Shown one piece after another: positions 12,884 to 21,604 of a stretch of DNA of 64,000 bases. A program made the position numbers and the translations under genes. Every line of letters begins with the position of its first letter. Within the stretch, counting starts at the first letter, position 1. The stretch covers positions 62,001 to 126,000 of the forward strand of contig NZ_VCDI01000001.1 of NCBI RefSeq assembly GCF_005844085.1. The letters run 5' to 3'. This DNA comes from Lichenicoccus roseus (GTDB lineage Bacteria > Pseudomonadota > Alphaproteobacteria > Acetobacterales > Acetobacteraceae). Under the pieces are notes generated by a model that was not told the DNA's origin, made no database searches, and saw only the letters and a list, made by a program, of their open reading frames with translations.

Positions 12884-13924
12884 ATGACGATTCGCGCCGC
12901 TCTCCTGCTCACCCTCCTGGCCATCGTGCCGGCCGCGGCATCGCCAGCCGACAACGCCATCGGATATTCCCACCCGCAGCGGCGGATCAGCGTCGGGGGT
13001 GGGCGCCGCCTGAACCTCTTCTGCATCGGAGACGGTACCCCGACCGTCATCCTCGAGGCAGGATCCGGCGGCAGCACTGCCGACTGGTGGCGCATACAGC
13101 AGCGACTGGCCGGCAGGACACGAACCTGCGCGTACGATCGCGCGGGTTACGGGTACAGCGACCCGGCACGGCGGCCGTCCGATGCGGAAGCGGCCGTGGA
13201 TGACCTGCATCGCCTGATCGCAAAGGCTGCGCTCGGACAGCATCCGGTCATCGTCGGCCATTCGAACGGCGGCCTGTACGCCACGCTCTACGCCGAACGC
13301 CATGCCGACGAGATCGGCGGTCTGGTGCTGGTGGACCCGGGCTTTCCCGGTCAACAGGACTACGCAGGATATGGTCTCGCATCCGCCACGACCGCCGCGC
13401 TCCAGCGTTGGGCATCCGGCTTGATCGATACCGGCAGACATTGCCTCGCGATGGCAGAGCAGGCCGGTCGAAGCACGATCGCCAAGGCTCCCGAATGCGT
13501 TTCGACGCCACCGGAGGATCCCTCGATACTCCGGCGGTCGCTGCGCAGGATCTACATGCAGAAGCCCTACGAAGCCGCGAACCTCTCCGAACTGGAATGT
13601 AGTTTCGGCATCGGCCGTGATGGCCTCACCCGGGACGACAGGGAGTTTCCCGCGCCGCTGCGTGCGCTTGGCGACCTTCCGCTCATCGTTCTCACGGCGG
13701 AGCACCACCCCGCGCCCGTGGGCGGCTTCACGCAGCTCGAGCAGGCCCGGTTCTGGCAGACGTGGAAGCAAGGACATGACCGGCTCGCACAACTGTCGAG
13801 CGCCGGCATAAGCATCGTCGTCTCCGGAAGCGGCCATTTCATCCAGAACGACAAGCCCGATGCAGTCGCGCAGGCTGTGCGGGACGTCGTTTCGGCTGCC
13901 AGGAGGAATGAGACCAGACCCTGA
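12884..13924 (+). CDS. Secreted alpha/beta hydrolase (paralogue of the one at 28634)
   Basis: This 346-residue protein has a signal peptide ending near ASP|A (about residue 20). The alpha/beta-hydrolase core has an oxyanion region at LEAGSGG, the YDRAGYGYSD loop, nucleophile elbow GHSNGG with Ser127, a DPGFPGQ segment after it, and a late His in SGSGHFIQ. Length, order and several exact blocks (CAYDRAGYG, GGLYATLYAE, LVLVDPFPGQ-like, GHFIQ) are shared with the protein at 28634. It is probably a periplasmic or exported esterase or lactonase of unknown substrate. An in-frame GTG nine bases upstream is an alternative start. Confidence 0.8.
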   Translation: MTIRAALLLTLLAIVPAAASPADNAIGYSHPQRRISVGGGRRLNLFCIGDGTPTVILEAGSGGSTADWWRIQQRLAGRTRTCAYDRAGYGYSDPARRPSDAEAAVDDLHRLIAKAALGQHPVIVGHSNGGLYATLYAERHADEIGGLVLVDPGFPGQQDYAGYGLASATTAALQRWASGLIDTGRHCLAMAEQAGRSTIAKAPECVSTPPEDPSILRRSLRRIYMQKPYEAANLSELECSFGIGRDGLTRDDREFPAPLRALGDLPLIVLTAEHHPAPVGGFTQLEQARFWQTWKQGHDRLAQLSSAGISIVVSGSGHFIQNDKPDAVAQAVRDVVSAARRNETRP

Positions 13925-13973
13925 ACTGCAATGCGCGGCCTCTCGATGACCGATTGCGCTCCCGGACCACCAG

Positions 13974-14957
13974 TCACCAGACCGCCATCGGCTCGTCCTC
14001 CAGGAGAAAGCTGCTGATCGCGTCGAACGCCTGCATGCGGTTGCGTTCGAGCAGCACCATGTGCGTGCCCTCGCCGATCTCGACCCAGCGCCGGTAGCGC
14101 GCGCCGCGCAGCATGCCGAAATAGGCGCGCGCGGCGTCGAGCGGCACATCGGCGTCCCATTCCGCATGCACCAGCAGGACCGGCACCACGATCGCACCGG
14201 GATCGTAGAACGGCCGGCCGGCGCTCCAGTAGTTCCGGATGTCGAGGATCGGGCCGTTCACCGCGCGCATGGTCCCGCTGGCGGCCCCCGACGGATCGCT
14301 GGCGAGCGACGCCGCCGCCCACGTCTCGAACCATCCTGGCGGGGTCAGGCTGCTCCTGTGATCTTCCGGCGCGGCACCCAGCCAGCGGGCCTGCATGTCT
14401 GCGACCACGACGTGCCGGTAAGCCTCCAGCGGACCGCCGGCGTCGAGGGTGCCCGGGCCGTGTCGCAGCCATTGCGGGGCGACCTGCGCGAGGCGCACGA
14501 CGCTGTCGTTGTTGCGGCTCGCATAGGCGCCCGCGACCGAGCCACCCCAGGACATGGCGACGAGGTTGACCCGGTCGATCCGGTTGCGCGCGGTGACGAA
14601 GCCGACCGCGCTCGCCAGGTCCCGGACGCCGGTTTCGGTGACGCCGAGCGGCGGATGGTTCTGTGGCGGTTCGTCCATCTCCGGTGGCCGCGTCGAGCCG
14701 CCATAGCCGCGCACGTCGAGGCCGTAGACGTCGAAACCCTGCAGGGCGAGATGGTCCATGAACGAAAGCCCGCCGAGGCGCACGTCGAACAGGCTGCCGG
14801 AGGAGTAGGTGGCGCCGTGCACCAGGACCACGGTGCGCCCGGCGGCAAACGGGGCACTGGATGGTACGTGCTTGCGCCGGAGATGCAGTTCGATACCCGG
14901 CGTGTCGCTCGGGATCATCAGGTCGTCGATCGCGATGGCTGCGATTGCATCGGGCAT
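13974..14957 (-). CDS. Alpha/beta hydrolase, cytoplasmic
   Basis: The 327-residue protein has no signal peptide. It contains the oxyanion block VVLVHGATYSSG, the loop VYGLDVRGYGGSTR, the nucleophile elbow AMSWGGS (Ser in S-W-G), an acid in HAEWDADVP, and a terminal His in GEGTHMVLLE. It probably cleaves an ester, lactone or acyl substrate. Its ATG overlaps the TGA of the upstream metallo-hydrolase by one base (TGATG at 14955-14959), which implies translational coupling and a shared job. The pair is divergent from a LysR gene. I chose the ATG at 14957 for this coupling. Confidence 0.85.
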   Translation of the reverse strand: MPDAIAAIAIDDLMIPSDTPGIELHLRRKHVPSSAPFAAGRTVVLVHGATYSSGSLFDVRLGGLSFMDHLALQGFDVYGLDVRGYGGSTRPPEMDEPPQNHPPLGVTETGVRDLASAVGFVTARNRIDRVNLVAMSWGGSVAGAYASRNNDSVVRLAQVAPQWLRHGPGTLDAGGPLEAYRHVVVADMQARWLGAAPEDHRSSLTPPGWFETWAAASLASDPSGAASGTMRAVNGPILDIRNYWSAGRPFYDPGAIVVPVLLVHAEWDADVPLDAARAYFGMLRGARYRRWVEIGEGTHMVLLERNRMQAFDAISSFLLEDEPMAVW

Positions 14958-15889
14958 CAGATGAAGCTCCAGCCGAAGCCGTCGGCTTCGCGACGTACGC
15001 GTCCGACCGAGGTTTCGGCAAAATGCGTGGTGAACAGCGGGATGTCGCGTGTGGCGACCTCGTCGAGCGCCCACTTGCGCGAGCGGGTGGCCGCCTCGGG
15101 AAACTCGCAATAGCAGGAGTTCAGGCCGGGTTCGTAGACCTGCAGCGGATGGTGCATGATATCCCCGCCGAACAGCGCCTCCTCGCCAGCCGAGACCAGG
15201 CGGATCGACGCATGATCGATGCTGTGCCCCGGCGTGGGCAGGTAGGACAGGCCGTCCACCACCTCATGCCCGTCGACCGCGATGAGATCGACCAGTCCCG
15301 CCTCGAGGACCGGAAGCACGCTGTCGGTGTAGACGCCCGGCGCGGGCCGGCTCCGCATCGCGCCGAGCCCCGGCGCGACCTTCCCGGGATCGGGCTGTTC
15401 GCCGCGCTCGAGCGAGGCGTTGTAGGCGTTTTCCATGGCCGAGACGACGTGCCGGGCGCGGCGGAAGGTCGGCTTCCATTCGCCGTTGCGCAGCACGGTG
15501 TTCCAGCCCACGTGATCGGAATGGATGTGGCTCAGCAGGACAAAGTCGACGTCGTCCGGCTGCACGCCGGCCGCTGCCAGCCGCTGCAGGAATGGCTCCT
15601 GCAGCCGGTGGAGCGCAGGTGCGGCGGGGCGCTCCTTGTCGTTGCCGGTGGCGCTGTCGATGAGGATGACGTGCCTCGGCGTGCGCAGCAGCCAGCAATG
15701 GGTGCTCTGCACCAGTGTTGCGCCGTTGCGGTCGAACGAGCCCGGGCCCAGCCGGTCCAGGTGATGCGCCCACGCTGCGGGCCCGGCGTCGGGATAGAGC
15801 CGCTCCGGTGGCGCGCCACGCAGCACCATCTCGTCGATGCGCGTGATGGAGACATCGCCGATGCGATAGACGGGGTTGGCAGCGGGCAT
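14957..15889 (-). CDS. Metallo-beta-lactamase-fold hydrolase
   Basis: The 310-residue protein has the metal-binding motif SHIHSDH with His121, His123, Asp125 and His126. Further ligands are likely His in PTPGHSID, Asp in FGGDIMHHP and His in FTTHFAET. This places it in the MBL superfamily; the length and the long insertion before the HxHxDH motif suit lactonase or organophosphatase-like members rather than glyoxalase II. It is the first gene of a coupled pair with the hydrolase at 13974, divergent from the LysR regulator at 16003. Together they suggest a two-step hydrolysis of a small ester or lactone. Confidence 0.87.
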   Translation of the reverse strand: MPAANPVYRIGDVSITRIDEMVLRGAPPERLYPDAGPAAWAHHLDRLGPGSFDRNGATLVQSTHCWLLRTPRHVILIDSATGNDKERPAAPALHRLQEPFLQRLAAAGVQPDDVDFVLLSHIHSDHVGWNTVLRNGEWKPTFRRARHVVSAMENAYNASLERGEQPDPGKVAPGLGAMRSRPAPGVYTDSVLPVLEAGLVDLIAVDGHEVVDGLSYLPTPGHSIDHASIRLVSAGEEALFGGDIMHHPLQVYEPGLNSCYCEFPEAATRSRKWALDEVATRDIPLFTTHFAETSVGRVRREADGFGWSFI

Positions 15890-16002
15890 GGATGGCCTTC
15901 TTCCGGATCATCGAGGGTGGGCTCGGGTTCGACGCGGAACGTATCGATGCGAGCTTGCGGATTGCACCCGGCCGGCGTCCATGGGACCGATCAATCAGGT
16001 GG

Positions 16003-16947
16003 ATGCCTGCGCCGATGATGCCTGCGCCACCCGCACCGGCTACCCTGGCGGACGCCGACCTCGGCCTGCTGCTCGCCCTCGAGGCGCTGCTGCATGAGAA
16101 CAACGTCACCCGGGCGGCGATCCGGCTCGGCCTCAGCCAGCCGGCCTTGTCGGCGCGGCTGAACCGGCTGCGTCATCTGTTCGACGATCCACTGTTCGTG
16201 CCGGCTTCGACCGGACGCGGCATGGTGCCGACGCCACGTGCCCTCGAGCTGCGGGACAGGCTAACGGACGCCCTCGGCCTGCTGCGCGGCATGCTGCAGA
16301 CACCGGATGCCTTCGACCCGGCGGCCAGCCGACGCACCTTCGTGCTCGCCATGCAGGAGCAGCCGGCGGCGGTACTGGCACCCGGTCTGGCCGCTTCGGT
16401 GCTTGCCGAGGCCCCGTCGGTGCGTCTCGCCTTCGTCTATCCGAAGCCGGAGATCGTCGACCTGCTCGAGGACGGCTCGGTGGATCTGCTGGTGGCGCCA
16501 TCGGAGCAGGGCAGCGGCACGCTGGTCGGTCGTGCCCTGTTCGAGAGCGAGTTCCTGACCGCGCAGCGCAAGGGCCATCCGCGCGGCAGCGGGCCGCTCG
16601 ACCTGGACGCGTTCTGCGCCCTCGACCACCTGGTGGTCTCGACCGCCGGAGCGGGCTTCGGCAGCCTGGTCGACCGCACGCTGGCCGGCCTCGGCCGCTC
16701 GCGCCGCGTCGCCCTGTCGATCCAGAGCTACGGGCTGGCGCCGCTGATCGTGGCGCAGTCGGACTGCATCTGCACCCTGCCCAGCCGCCTGCTGCGCCGC
16801 CACGCTGGCGATCTCGAGCTGTTCGAGCCGCCGCTGCAACTGCCGCGATCGCAGCTGGTCGCCCTCTGGCACGCCCGCAACCAGGAGGAGCAGGGGCATG
16901 CATGGCTGCGCGACCTGCTCTACAGGATTGCCGGCGCCACCGCCTGA
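16003..16947 (+). CDS. LysR-family transcriptional regulator
   Basis: The 314-residue protein has the LysR helix-turn-helix near residues 20-75 (NNVTRAAIRLGLSQPALSARL, minus its final residue, is close to textbook), then a substrate-binding domain. The frame is open upstream to 15892, but those 37 residues look unlike a LysR N-terminus and would overlap the divergent promoter, so I start at the ATG at 16003; ATGs at 16015 and 16018 are also possible. It should regulate the divergent MBL/hydrolase pair, and possibly the MFS gene that converges on it from the right. Confidence 0.88.
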   Translation: MPAPMMPAPPAPATLADADLGLLLALEALLHENNVTRAAIRLGLSQPALSARLNRLRHLFDDPLFVPASTGRGMVPTPRALELRDRLTDALGLLRGMLQTPDAFDPAASRRTFVLAMQEQPAAVLAPGLAASVLAEAPSVRLAFVYPKPEIVDLLEDGSVDLLVAPSEQGSGTLVGRALFESEFLTAQRKGHPRGSGPLDLDAFCALDHLVVSTAGAGFGSLVDRTLAGLGRSRRVALSIQSYGLAPLIVAQSDCICTLPSRLLRRHAGDLELFEPPLQLPRSQLVALWHARNQEEQGHAWLRDLLYRIAGATA

Positions 16948-16969
16948 TGTCCTGCCTGGCGGTGGGGGA

Positions 16970-18244
16970 TCAGCCGGTGTCGTCGCCTTCCATGTGTGCA
17001 CCGGGCAGCTCGGCCGGTTGCCGCGCCGCAACCAGTCCGACCACCAGCGAGCCTGCGATCACGCATACCTCCATGGCACGCGCGAGGCCGACGATCCCGC
17101 CGCCCCACGGGACCACGAAACCGGCGATGCCCTGGCCGCCCGCAGCGAAGGCGTAGCTGACGCCCATGCCGAGCGAACGGCTTTGCGATGGAAACCGCTG
17201 CGCAAGATAATGCGGCACCAGCGCGAACACGCTGTTGCCGAACATGCCCATGACGAAGGCGGCGCCGAGCAGCATCCACAAGGCGGTGCCGCCGGCGAAC
17301 GGCACGATGGCCAGCACGGTGATCACCAGGTAGACGAACAGCGTGGTGCGCTCGCCGAACCTGGAGGCGGCCCAGCCGCACAGCGGCTTTCCGATCATCG
17401 AGCCGATGCAGTAGGCGGCGACCGCCGGAAACACGCTCTCCGGTGTGAAGCCGTGCACGGTGCGCAGCAGCGTCGGATAGAAGCTGTAGATCGCCGCATT
17501 CTGGAACTGCAGGAACGCCATGAAGGCCAGCGCCTGAAGGGCCGCGGGAGTAAGCCGGAACCAGGCTGGTTCCCGCTTCTGGCTGGTGGCGGCGCCGGAC
17601 GCCATATCGCGGCGGAGCTTGAGCCAGACCGGGCTTTCCGGAACACCGATGCGTATGAAGATGGCAAGCAGGGCCGGCAGGATGCCGATGAAGAACAACA
17701 TCCGCCAGCCATAGCGTGGCAGGATCACCGCCTGCGCGGCGGCGGCGGCGAAGAAGCCGACCTCGTAGCCCGACATCATGATTGCGGAGGCCAGCGGACG
17801 GGCGCGCGCCGGCACGCTTTCCATCAGCAGGGTCGCGGACGCCGTCCATTCGCCGCCGAAACCGATCCCGAACAGCAACTGGATCGCCACCATCGCGGCA
17901 TAGCTCCAGGCGAGGCCGGACAATCCGGAGAACAACGCGAACCAGACAATGCCGATCATGAAGGTGAGCTTGCGGCCGTAGCGATCGGCGAGCCAGCCCC
18001 AGCCGGTATTGCCGAGCACCCGGCCGACGCTCTGCGCGGCGATGACCAGGCCCATGGCGGTGAGGCTGGCATGCAGGCTGCGGCCGATATCGGGAAGCGC
18101 CAGCAGCAGCACCACCTGGTCGAAGGCATCGAGAAACCAGCCCAGGAACGCCGCGAGGGTTACCCGCCAATACGGCATCAGCAGCTGCAACGGCGTCCGG
18201 GCATCATGCTGCACCGAGGCGCCTGGTCGTATTGCCTCTGCCAT
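16970..18244 (-). CDS. MFS transporter (metabolite:H+ symporter / NanT-like)
   Basis: The 424-residue protein has about 12 TM segments. TM1 carries GWFLDAFDQ, with the Asp typical of the aromatic-acid and sialic-acid type symporters. The TM2-3 loop has GWLADRYGRK (MFS motif A). The segment GFGGEWTASATLLMES matches the G-x-G-x-E-W motif of the NanT/ShiA-type metabolite:H+ symporters. It converges with the LysR gene at 16003 with 22 bases between stops, and probably imports the substrate of the hydrolase/MBL module. Substrate identity is inference. Confidence 0.88.
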   Translation of the reverse strand: MAEAIRPGASVQHDARTPLQLLMPYWRVTLAAFLGWFLDAFDQVVLLLALPDIGRSLHASLTAMGLVIAAQSVGRVLGNTGWGWLADRYGRKLTFMIGIVWFALFSGLSGLAWSYAAMVAIQLLFGIGFGGEWTASATLLMESVPARARPLASAIMMSGYEVGFFAAAAAQAVILPRYGWRMLFFIGILPALLAIFIRIGVPESPVWLKLRRDMASGAATSQKREPAWFRLTPAALQALAFMAFLQFQNAAIYSFYPTLLRTVHGFTPESVFPAVAAYCIGSMIGKPLCGWAASRFGERTTLFVYLVITVLAIVPFAGGTALWMLLGAAFVMGMFGNSVFALVPHYLAQRFPSQSRSLGMGVSYAFAAGGQGIAGFVVPWGGGIVGLARAMEVCVIAGSLVVGLVAARQPAELPGAHMEGDDTG

Positions 18245-18317
18245 TCGACATTACTCCGCTGGTCGGGCGATAAGGCGTGCAGGCGGTGCGGGTTCGCCGG
18301 CAGGTTGGCGCGTGCGA

Positions 18318-18701
18318 CTACCGGCGGCGGATGAAGGTCCGCATGACCTGGCCGCGAACGGTCTGGAACACGGTCGGACGGGGCGCGCAGGCGTCTGCGG
18401 CGATGAAGACGAAGCGGTCGGCCTCGAGCACGTAGCTGGCCGGCAGCGGACGACCGGCGTCCGCCCCGATCGCGTCGATCCAGGTGATCGACTTCGGCAC
18501 CTTCGATGCATCGAGGATGAAGCGGCCTTCGAGCAGCACCACGCCGTCGGCGGTTCGCACGGTAAAGCGGTCGGCGCTGATGGTGGTGAGCGCGCCGTCC
18601 GCAGTGAAGCAATCCGCCGGGTTCGGGACGCCGTCGACCTGCAGATCGACCTGTTCCCAGTTACCCTGCAGGTCAGCCAGGTCGGTGTCATGGGGCTGCA
18701 T
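18318..18701 (-). CDS. Small TIGR03067-like domain protein
   Basis: The 127-residue soluble protein opens DLADLQGNWEQVDLQVDGVP, which resembles the L-Q-G-x-W-x-V-x-S-x-x-x-D-G start of the TIGR03067 lipocalin-like family (best known from Planctomycetes). A run of alternating beta-strands follows. No signal peptide is visible. It is the third gene of a leftward operon, 10 bases after the methyltransferase stop. Function is unknown; a ligand-binding beta-barrel role is possible. The ATG at 18701 is chosen because the conserved start follows it directly. Confidence 0.65.
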   Translation of the reverse strand: MQPHDTDLADLQGNWEQVDLQVDGVPNPADCFTADGALTTISADRFTVRTADGVVLLEGRFILDASKVPKSITWIDAIGADAGRPLPASYVLEADRFVFIAADACAPRPTVFQTVRGQVMRTFIRRR

Positions 18702-18711
18702 CGTCACCGTA

Positions 18712-19536
18712 TCAGCTGGCGGTGCGCTCGAAGCAGAACCCGGCGAATTCTGCCACCGTGTGCTCCGGGTAGAACGGGATATCGCAGGCCATGTCGTTGA
18801 CGATCCAGCGGTCCCTGATGACGTAGCCGGCTTGCCGGAAATACTCGAGGAAGCAAGCTTCGTTGAAGATCCGGTAGGGCGCGATGCCCGGTCCATAATT
18901 CGACAGCGTGAAGAATTCCGGCTTCTGCGACAGTGCCACCTTGTTGACCAGGATGTATCGCGGCCGGGACCCGAGATCCTCCAGCACGCCGGGAATGGAC
19001 CGCTCCATGTATTGCAGCGCGCCCGCCGCGAGCAGGATGTCGCATGCACCTGCCCTCGCCAGGTCGCTCTCGAAACTCAAGCCGGTCGCCGCTTCCCGGA
19101 CCGCCACCTCGCGTCCCTGCGCCGAGATGTGCGGCACCTCGACCACCCGCCAGCTCAACCCTTCCGGAAGCGCATCGAATTTGCGATACGCGTAGTAGGT
19201 CAGTCCGATGCTGCCGCCGAGATCGACCAGCCGGACATCCGGCTGCAGCAGCATCCGCAGCCAGAACAGGATCGGGTAGGTGCTCGGACGCACAGGGGCG
19301 ACGTAATCGACCCACATCCCGGCTGCCGCCTCATGATCCCAGCCACCCGGGCGGCGTTTCGGGATCGACGCGAATGCCTCGCCATAGGAGGAGTAGATCC
19401 CCCACTGCAGACCGGTGTTGTCACGCCGGTTGGCGGCGTGCCGGATGTAGACGGGTTCAACCAGCGGCAGGCGTCGCATCGCGGAACCGATCCTGGTGCG
19501 CGCCAGGGCGATCCGCGCCATCGACTGCAAACTCAT
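18712..19536 (-). CDS. Putative methyltransferase, TIGR04325 family
   Basis: The 274-residue protein has QWGIYSSYGEA near residues 43-53, a hallmark of the TIGR04325 family, then a SAM-binding-like LVDLGGSIG (G-x-G motif, about residues 103-111). DILLAAGALQYME follows, and a C-terminal region with GIAPYRIFNEACFLEYFR. Family members sit in polysaccharide or LPS gene clusters in Leptospira and others. It lies 9 bases after the TPR/GT9-like gene and 10 bases before the TIGR03067 gene, so all three are probably co-transcribed. The acceptor is unknown; a surface glycan is a reasonable guess. Confidence 0.78.
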   Translation of the reverse strand: MSLQSMARIALARTRIGSAMRRLPLVEPVYIRHAANRRDNTGLQWGIYSSYGEAFASIPKRRPGGWDHEAAAGMWVDYVAPVRPSTYPILFWLRMLLQPDVRLVDLGGSIGLTYYAYRKFDALPEGLSWRVVEVPHISAQGREVAVREAATGLSFESDLARAGACDILLAAGALQYMERSIPGVLEDLGSRPRYILVNKVALSQKPEFFTLSNYGPGIAPYRIFNEACFLEYFRQAGYVIRDRWIVNDMACDIPFYPEHTVAEFAGFCFERTAS

Positions 19537-19545
19537 GCTCTGCCC

Positions 19546-21480
19546 TCACGCAAATTCTTTCTCCAGCGCATCGTGGACGCGCGACACCACCGCGTCCCAG
19601 GCGCGGGCCGGCGGCGACCACTCGTCCGGGCCGAATCGGCGCAGGCCCGGGTACCAGGTCATACCATGGGCAAAACCGGCGCCCCATCTCCAATCGCCAC
19701 CGAAACGATCGAGCAGCCAGGTCGCCCCGCCGAGAGCGCCCGCGAGATGCGCGATCGCGGTGTCGACGGTGATCACCAGGTCGAGCGCCGACACCAGCGC
19801 CGCCGTCTCCGCCCAGTCCTCGGGCAGTGCCGGCCGCAGCAGGGAGAGGCCAGTCGGCGCGGCCTGCGCGGCGGCGGCACCCGCCTGCAGCGAGACCAGG
19901 CGCACACCGGGAACGCTGCCGAGCGGCGCCAGCGAAGCGAGCTTCATCGAGCGCTGGCGATCGAACCGGTAGCCGGGCGAGCCGGCCCAGCACAACCCGA
20001 CCAGCCGCGCCGACCGGCCCGCCGCCAGCCGCTCCCGCCAGTACGCCACCCGGGCCGGGTCGGCGCGAAGGCGGAACGGCGGTGGCGCCGGGCGCTGCAG
20101 CAGATGCGGCAGGCTCAGCAGCCCGGCCGCCGCCACCGGGGCATCGCCTTCATCAGGGCCGGCATCGTCCGGGGCTCTCAGCACGGCTCCCCGATCGAGG
20201 CCGGATTGCCGGACCAGATCGTGCATGCCGGCGGGAAGCTCCAGCAGCAGGGTTGCCCGCCCGGCTGCCAGCGGCACCCAGCGCAGGAACTGGATGGTGT
20301 CGCCCAGGCCCTGCTCGGCGCGGATCAGCACGGGGCCGGCGCACGGTTCGCCGTCCCATGGCGCAAGCGGCTCCAGTGGGTGCCGGCCGAGCTGCCGACG
20401 CGCCTCGAAGCCGGCCCAGCCCTCGGCGAGCGCGCCACGCGAGAGCAGCGCGGTGCCATGGTTGAAGCGTGCGGCGGGATGACCGGGCTCGCGCTCCAGC
20501 ACATGGGCGAACACCGCCTCGGCCTCGCGGCGCAGTCCGAGGGCGGCCAGCGCGGTGCCGTGATTGACCGCGATGGCCGCATTGCCCTGCGCCATGCCGG
20601 AGGCGCGCGACAACACCGCCTCGGCTTCCACGGTTTCGCCGAGCCCCATGAGGACCAGCCCCAGGCCGCTCAGCGTGGCCGGCTCGTCGGGGGCCACCAG
20701 CAACGCGGCGCGGAACTGCTCCAGCGCCTGTTCCAGGCGATCCTGCGCCCACAGGGCGGTGGCGAGGTTGGCGCGTGCGGCGGCATCGTCGGGCAGCAGG
20801 AGCGAGACCTGCCGGAATGCCTGTCCGGCACCCTCGGCATCGCCGGCCTCGCCAAGCACGGTCGCCAGCGCATGCCATCCCAATGGATCGGCCGGCAACC
20901 GCCGGGTCACCTCGCGGAACGCCGTGGCCGCTTCGGCGAGCCGCCGCCCGGACTGCAGCACGCCGCCCAGGGACAGCCAGGCGCCGGCATCCTCCGGATC
21001 GAGCGCCAGGGCATGGCGCAGGCTTGCCTCTGCTTCCTGCATCCTCCCGAGACGGCGCAGCGCCTGGGCCAGCCCGCGCCAGGCGCGCGCATCGCGTGGC
21101 GCGCGCAGGCAGGCGATGTGCAGGGCGGCGCGCGCCTCCTCGACATGGCCCTGCTGCAGCAGCGCAAGCCCGAGCGAGATCGTGTAGTCGGCCTGCATAG
21201 GCTCGGCGGCAACGGCCTGCCCGATCAGCCCGATGGCAATGTCGAACCGGCCGCGTTGCTGCGCCACCAGCCCGAGCCCGTGCAGGCTGGCCGGATGCGA
21301 CGGCAGTTGCGCCAGCGCCGCCTGCCAGAGACGTTCGGCATCCTGCAGCCGCGCGCCGCCCGGATCGGCGCGGTGCACCCGCATCGCCTGCGCCGCCAGA
21401 CGGTCGGCCTCGCGTCGACGCCGGTGGTCGCTGCCGGCATGACCGTTCGTTCCACTACCCGACAAGCCGGCTTCCTTCAC
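19546..21480 (-). CDS. TPR-repeat protein with C-terminal GT9-like glycosyltransferase domain
   Basis: The 644-residue protein has about ten tetratricopeptide repeats (about residues 40-370), recognised by recurring A-x-x-x-L-x-x-x-P-D pairs such as ALALDPEDAGAWLSLGGVL. A GT-B-like C-terminal domain follows from about residue 385, with RAEQGLGDTIQFLRW, LCWAGSPGYRFDRQRSM and VDTAIAHLAGALGG; the last matches the D-T-x-x-A-H-L-A-x-A motif of ADP-heptose transferase-like (GT9) domains. Such proteins are common in alphaproteobacteria and are thought to act on O-linked or surface glycans. The apparent start is a GTG at 21480 inside a 17-bp tandem repeat; an ATG at 21384 (MRVHRAD) is an alternative. 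Confidence 0.85.
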   Translation of the reverse strand: MKEAGLSGSGTNGHAGSDHRRRREADRLAAQAMRVHRADPGGARLQDAERLWQAALAQLPSHPASLHGLGLVAQQRGRFDIAIGLIGQAVAAEPMQADYTISLGLALLQQGHVEEARAALHIACLRAPRDARAWRGLAQALRRLGRMQEAEASLRHALALDPEDAGAWLSLGGVLQSGRRLAEAATAFREVTRRLPADPLGWHALATVLGEAGDAEGAGQAFRQVSLLLPDDAAARANLATALWAQDRLEQALEQFRAALLVAPDEPATLSGLGLVLMGLGETVEAEAVLSRASGMAQGNAAIAVNHGTALAALGLRREAEAVFAHVLEREPGHPAARFNHGTALLSRGALAEGWAGFEARRQLGRHPLEPLAPWDGEPCAGPVLIRAEQGLGDTIQFLRWVPLAAGRATLLLELPAGMHDLVRQSGLDRGAVLRAPDDAGPDEGDAPVAAAGLLSLPHLLQRPAPPPFRLRADPARVAYWRERLAAGRSARLVGLCWAGSPGYRFDRQRSMKLASLAPLGSVPGVRLVSLQAGAAAAQAAPTGLSLLRPALPEDWAETAALVSALDLVITVDTAIAHLAGALGGATWLLDRFGGDWRWGAGFAHGMTWYPGLRRFGPDEWSPPARAWDAVVSRVHDALEKEFA

Positions 21481-21558
21481 GTCGCCCGTCCTTCACGTCG
21501 CCCCAGCCTTCACGTCGCCCCAGCCTTCACGTCGCCCCAGCCTTCACGTCACCTGCAC
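21475..21558. repeat. 17-bp tandem repeat (about five copies) overlapping the start of the TPR/GT9-like gene
   Basis: The unit CTTCACGTCGCCCCAGC occurs exactly at 21491-21507, 21508-21524 and 21525-21541. It is flanked by a 16-base variant at 21475-21490 and a degenerate copy at 21542-21558. On the minus strand each unit reads GGGGCGACGTGAAG, so every copy carries a GTG preceded by G-rich sequence. The GTG in the first copy is the predicted start of the TPR gene, and the others lie 16-17 bases apart in different frames. The tract also sits in the promoter gap before the divergent M32 gene. Confidence 0.9.
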
Positions 21559-21604
21559 CGTCCTGTTATGGCTGGCCCGCACACTAGCGGCGAAGGCGGA
21601 CAGG

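Noticed and set aside
9827-14197. A 1456-codon open frame on the minus strand across glnD and its neighbours
   Set aside because: It is antisense to clearly conserved glnD and hydrolase genes. Long stop-free frames are expected in about 70% GC DNA. The translation is Arg/Gln/His-rich and shows no domain.
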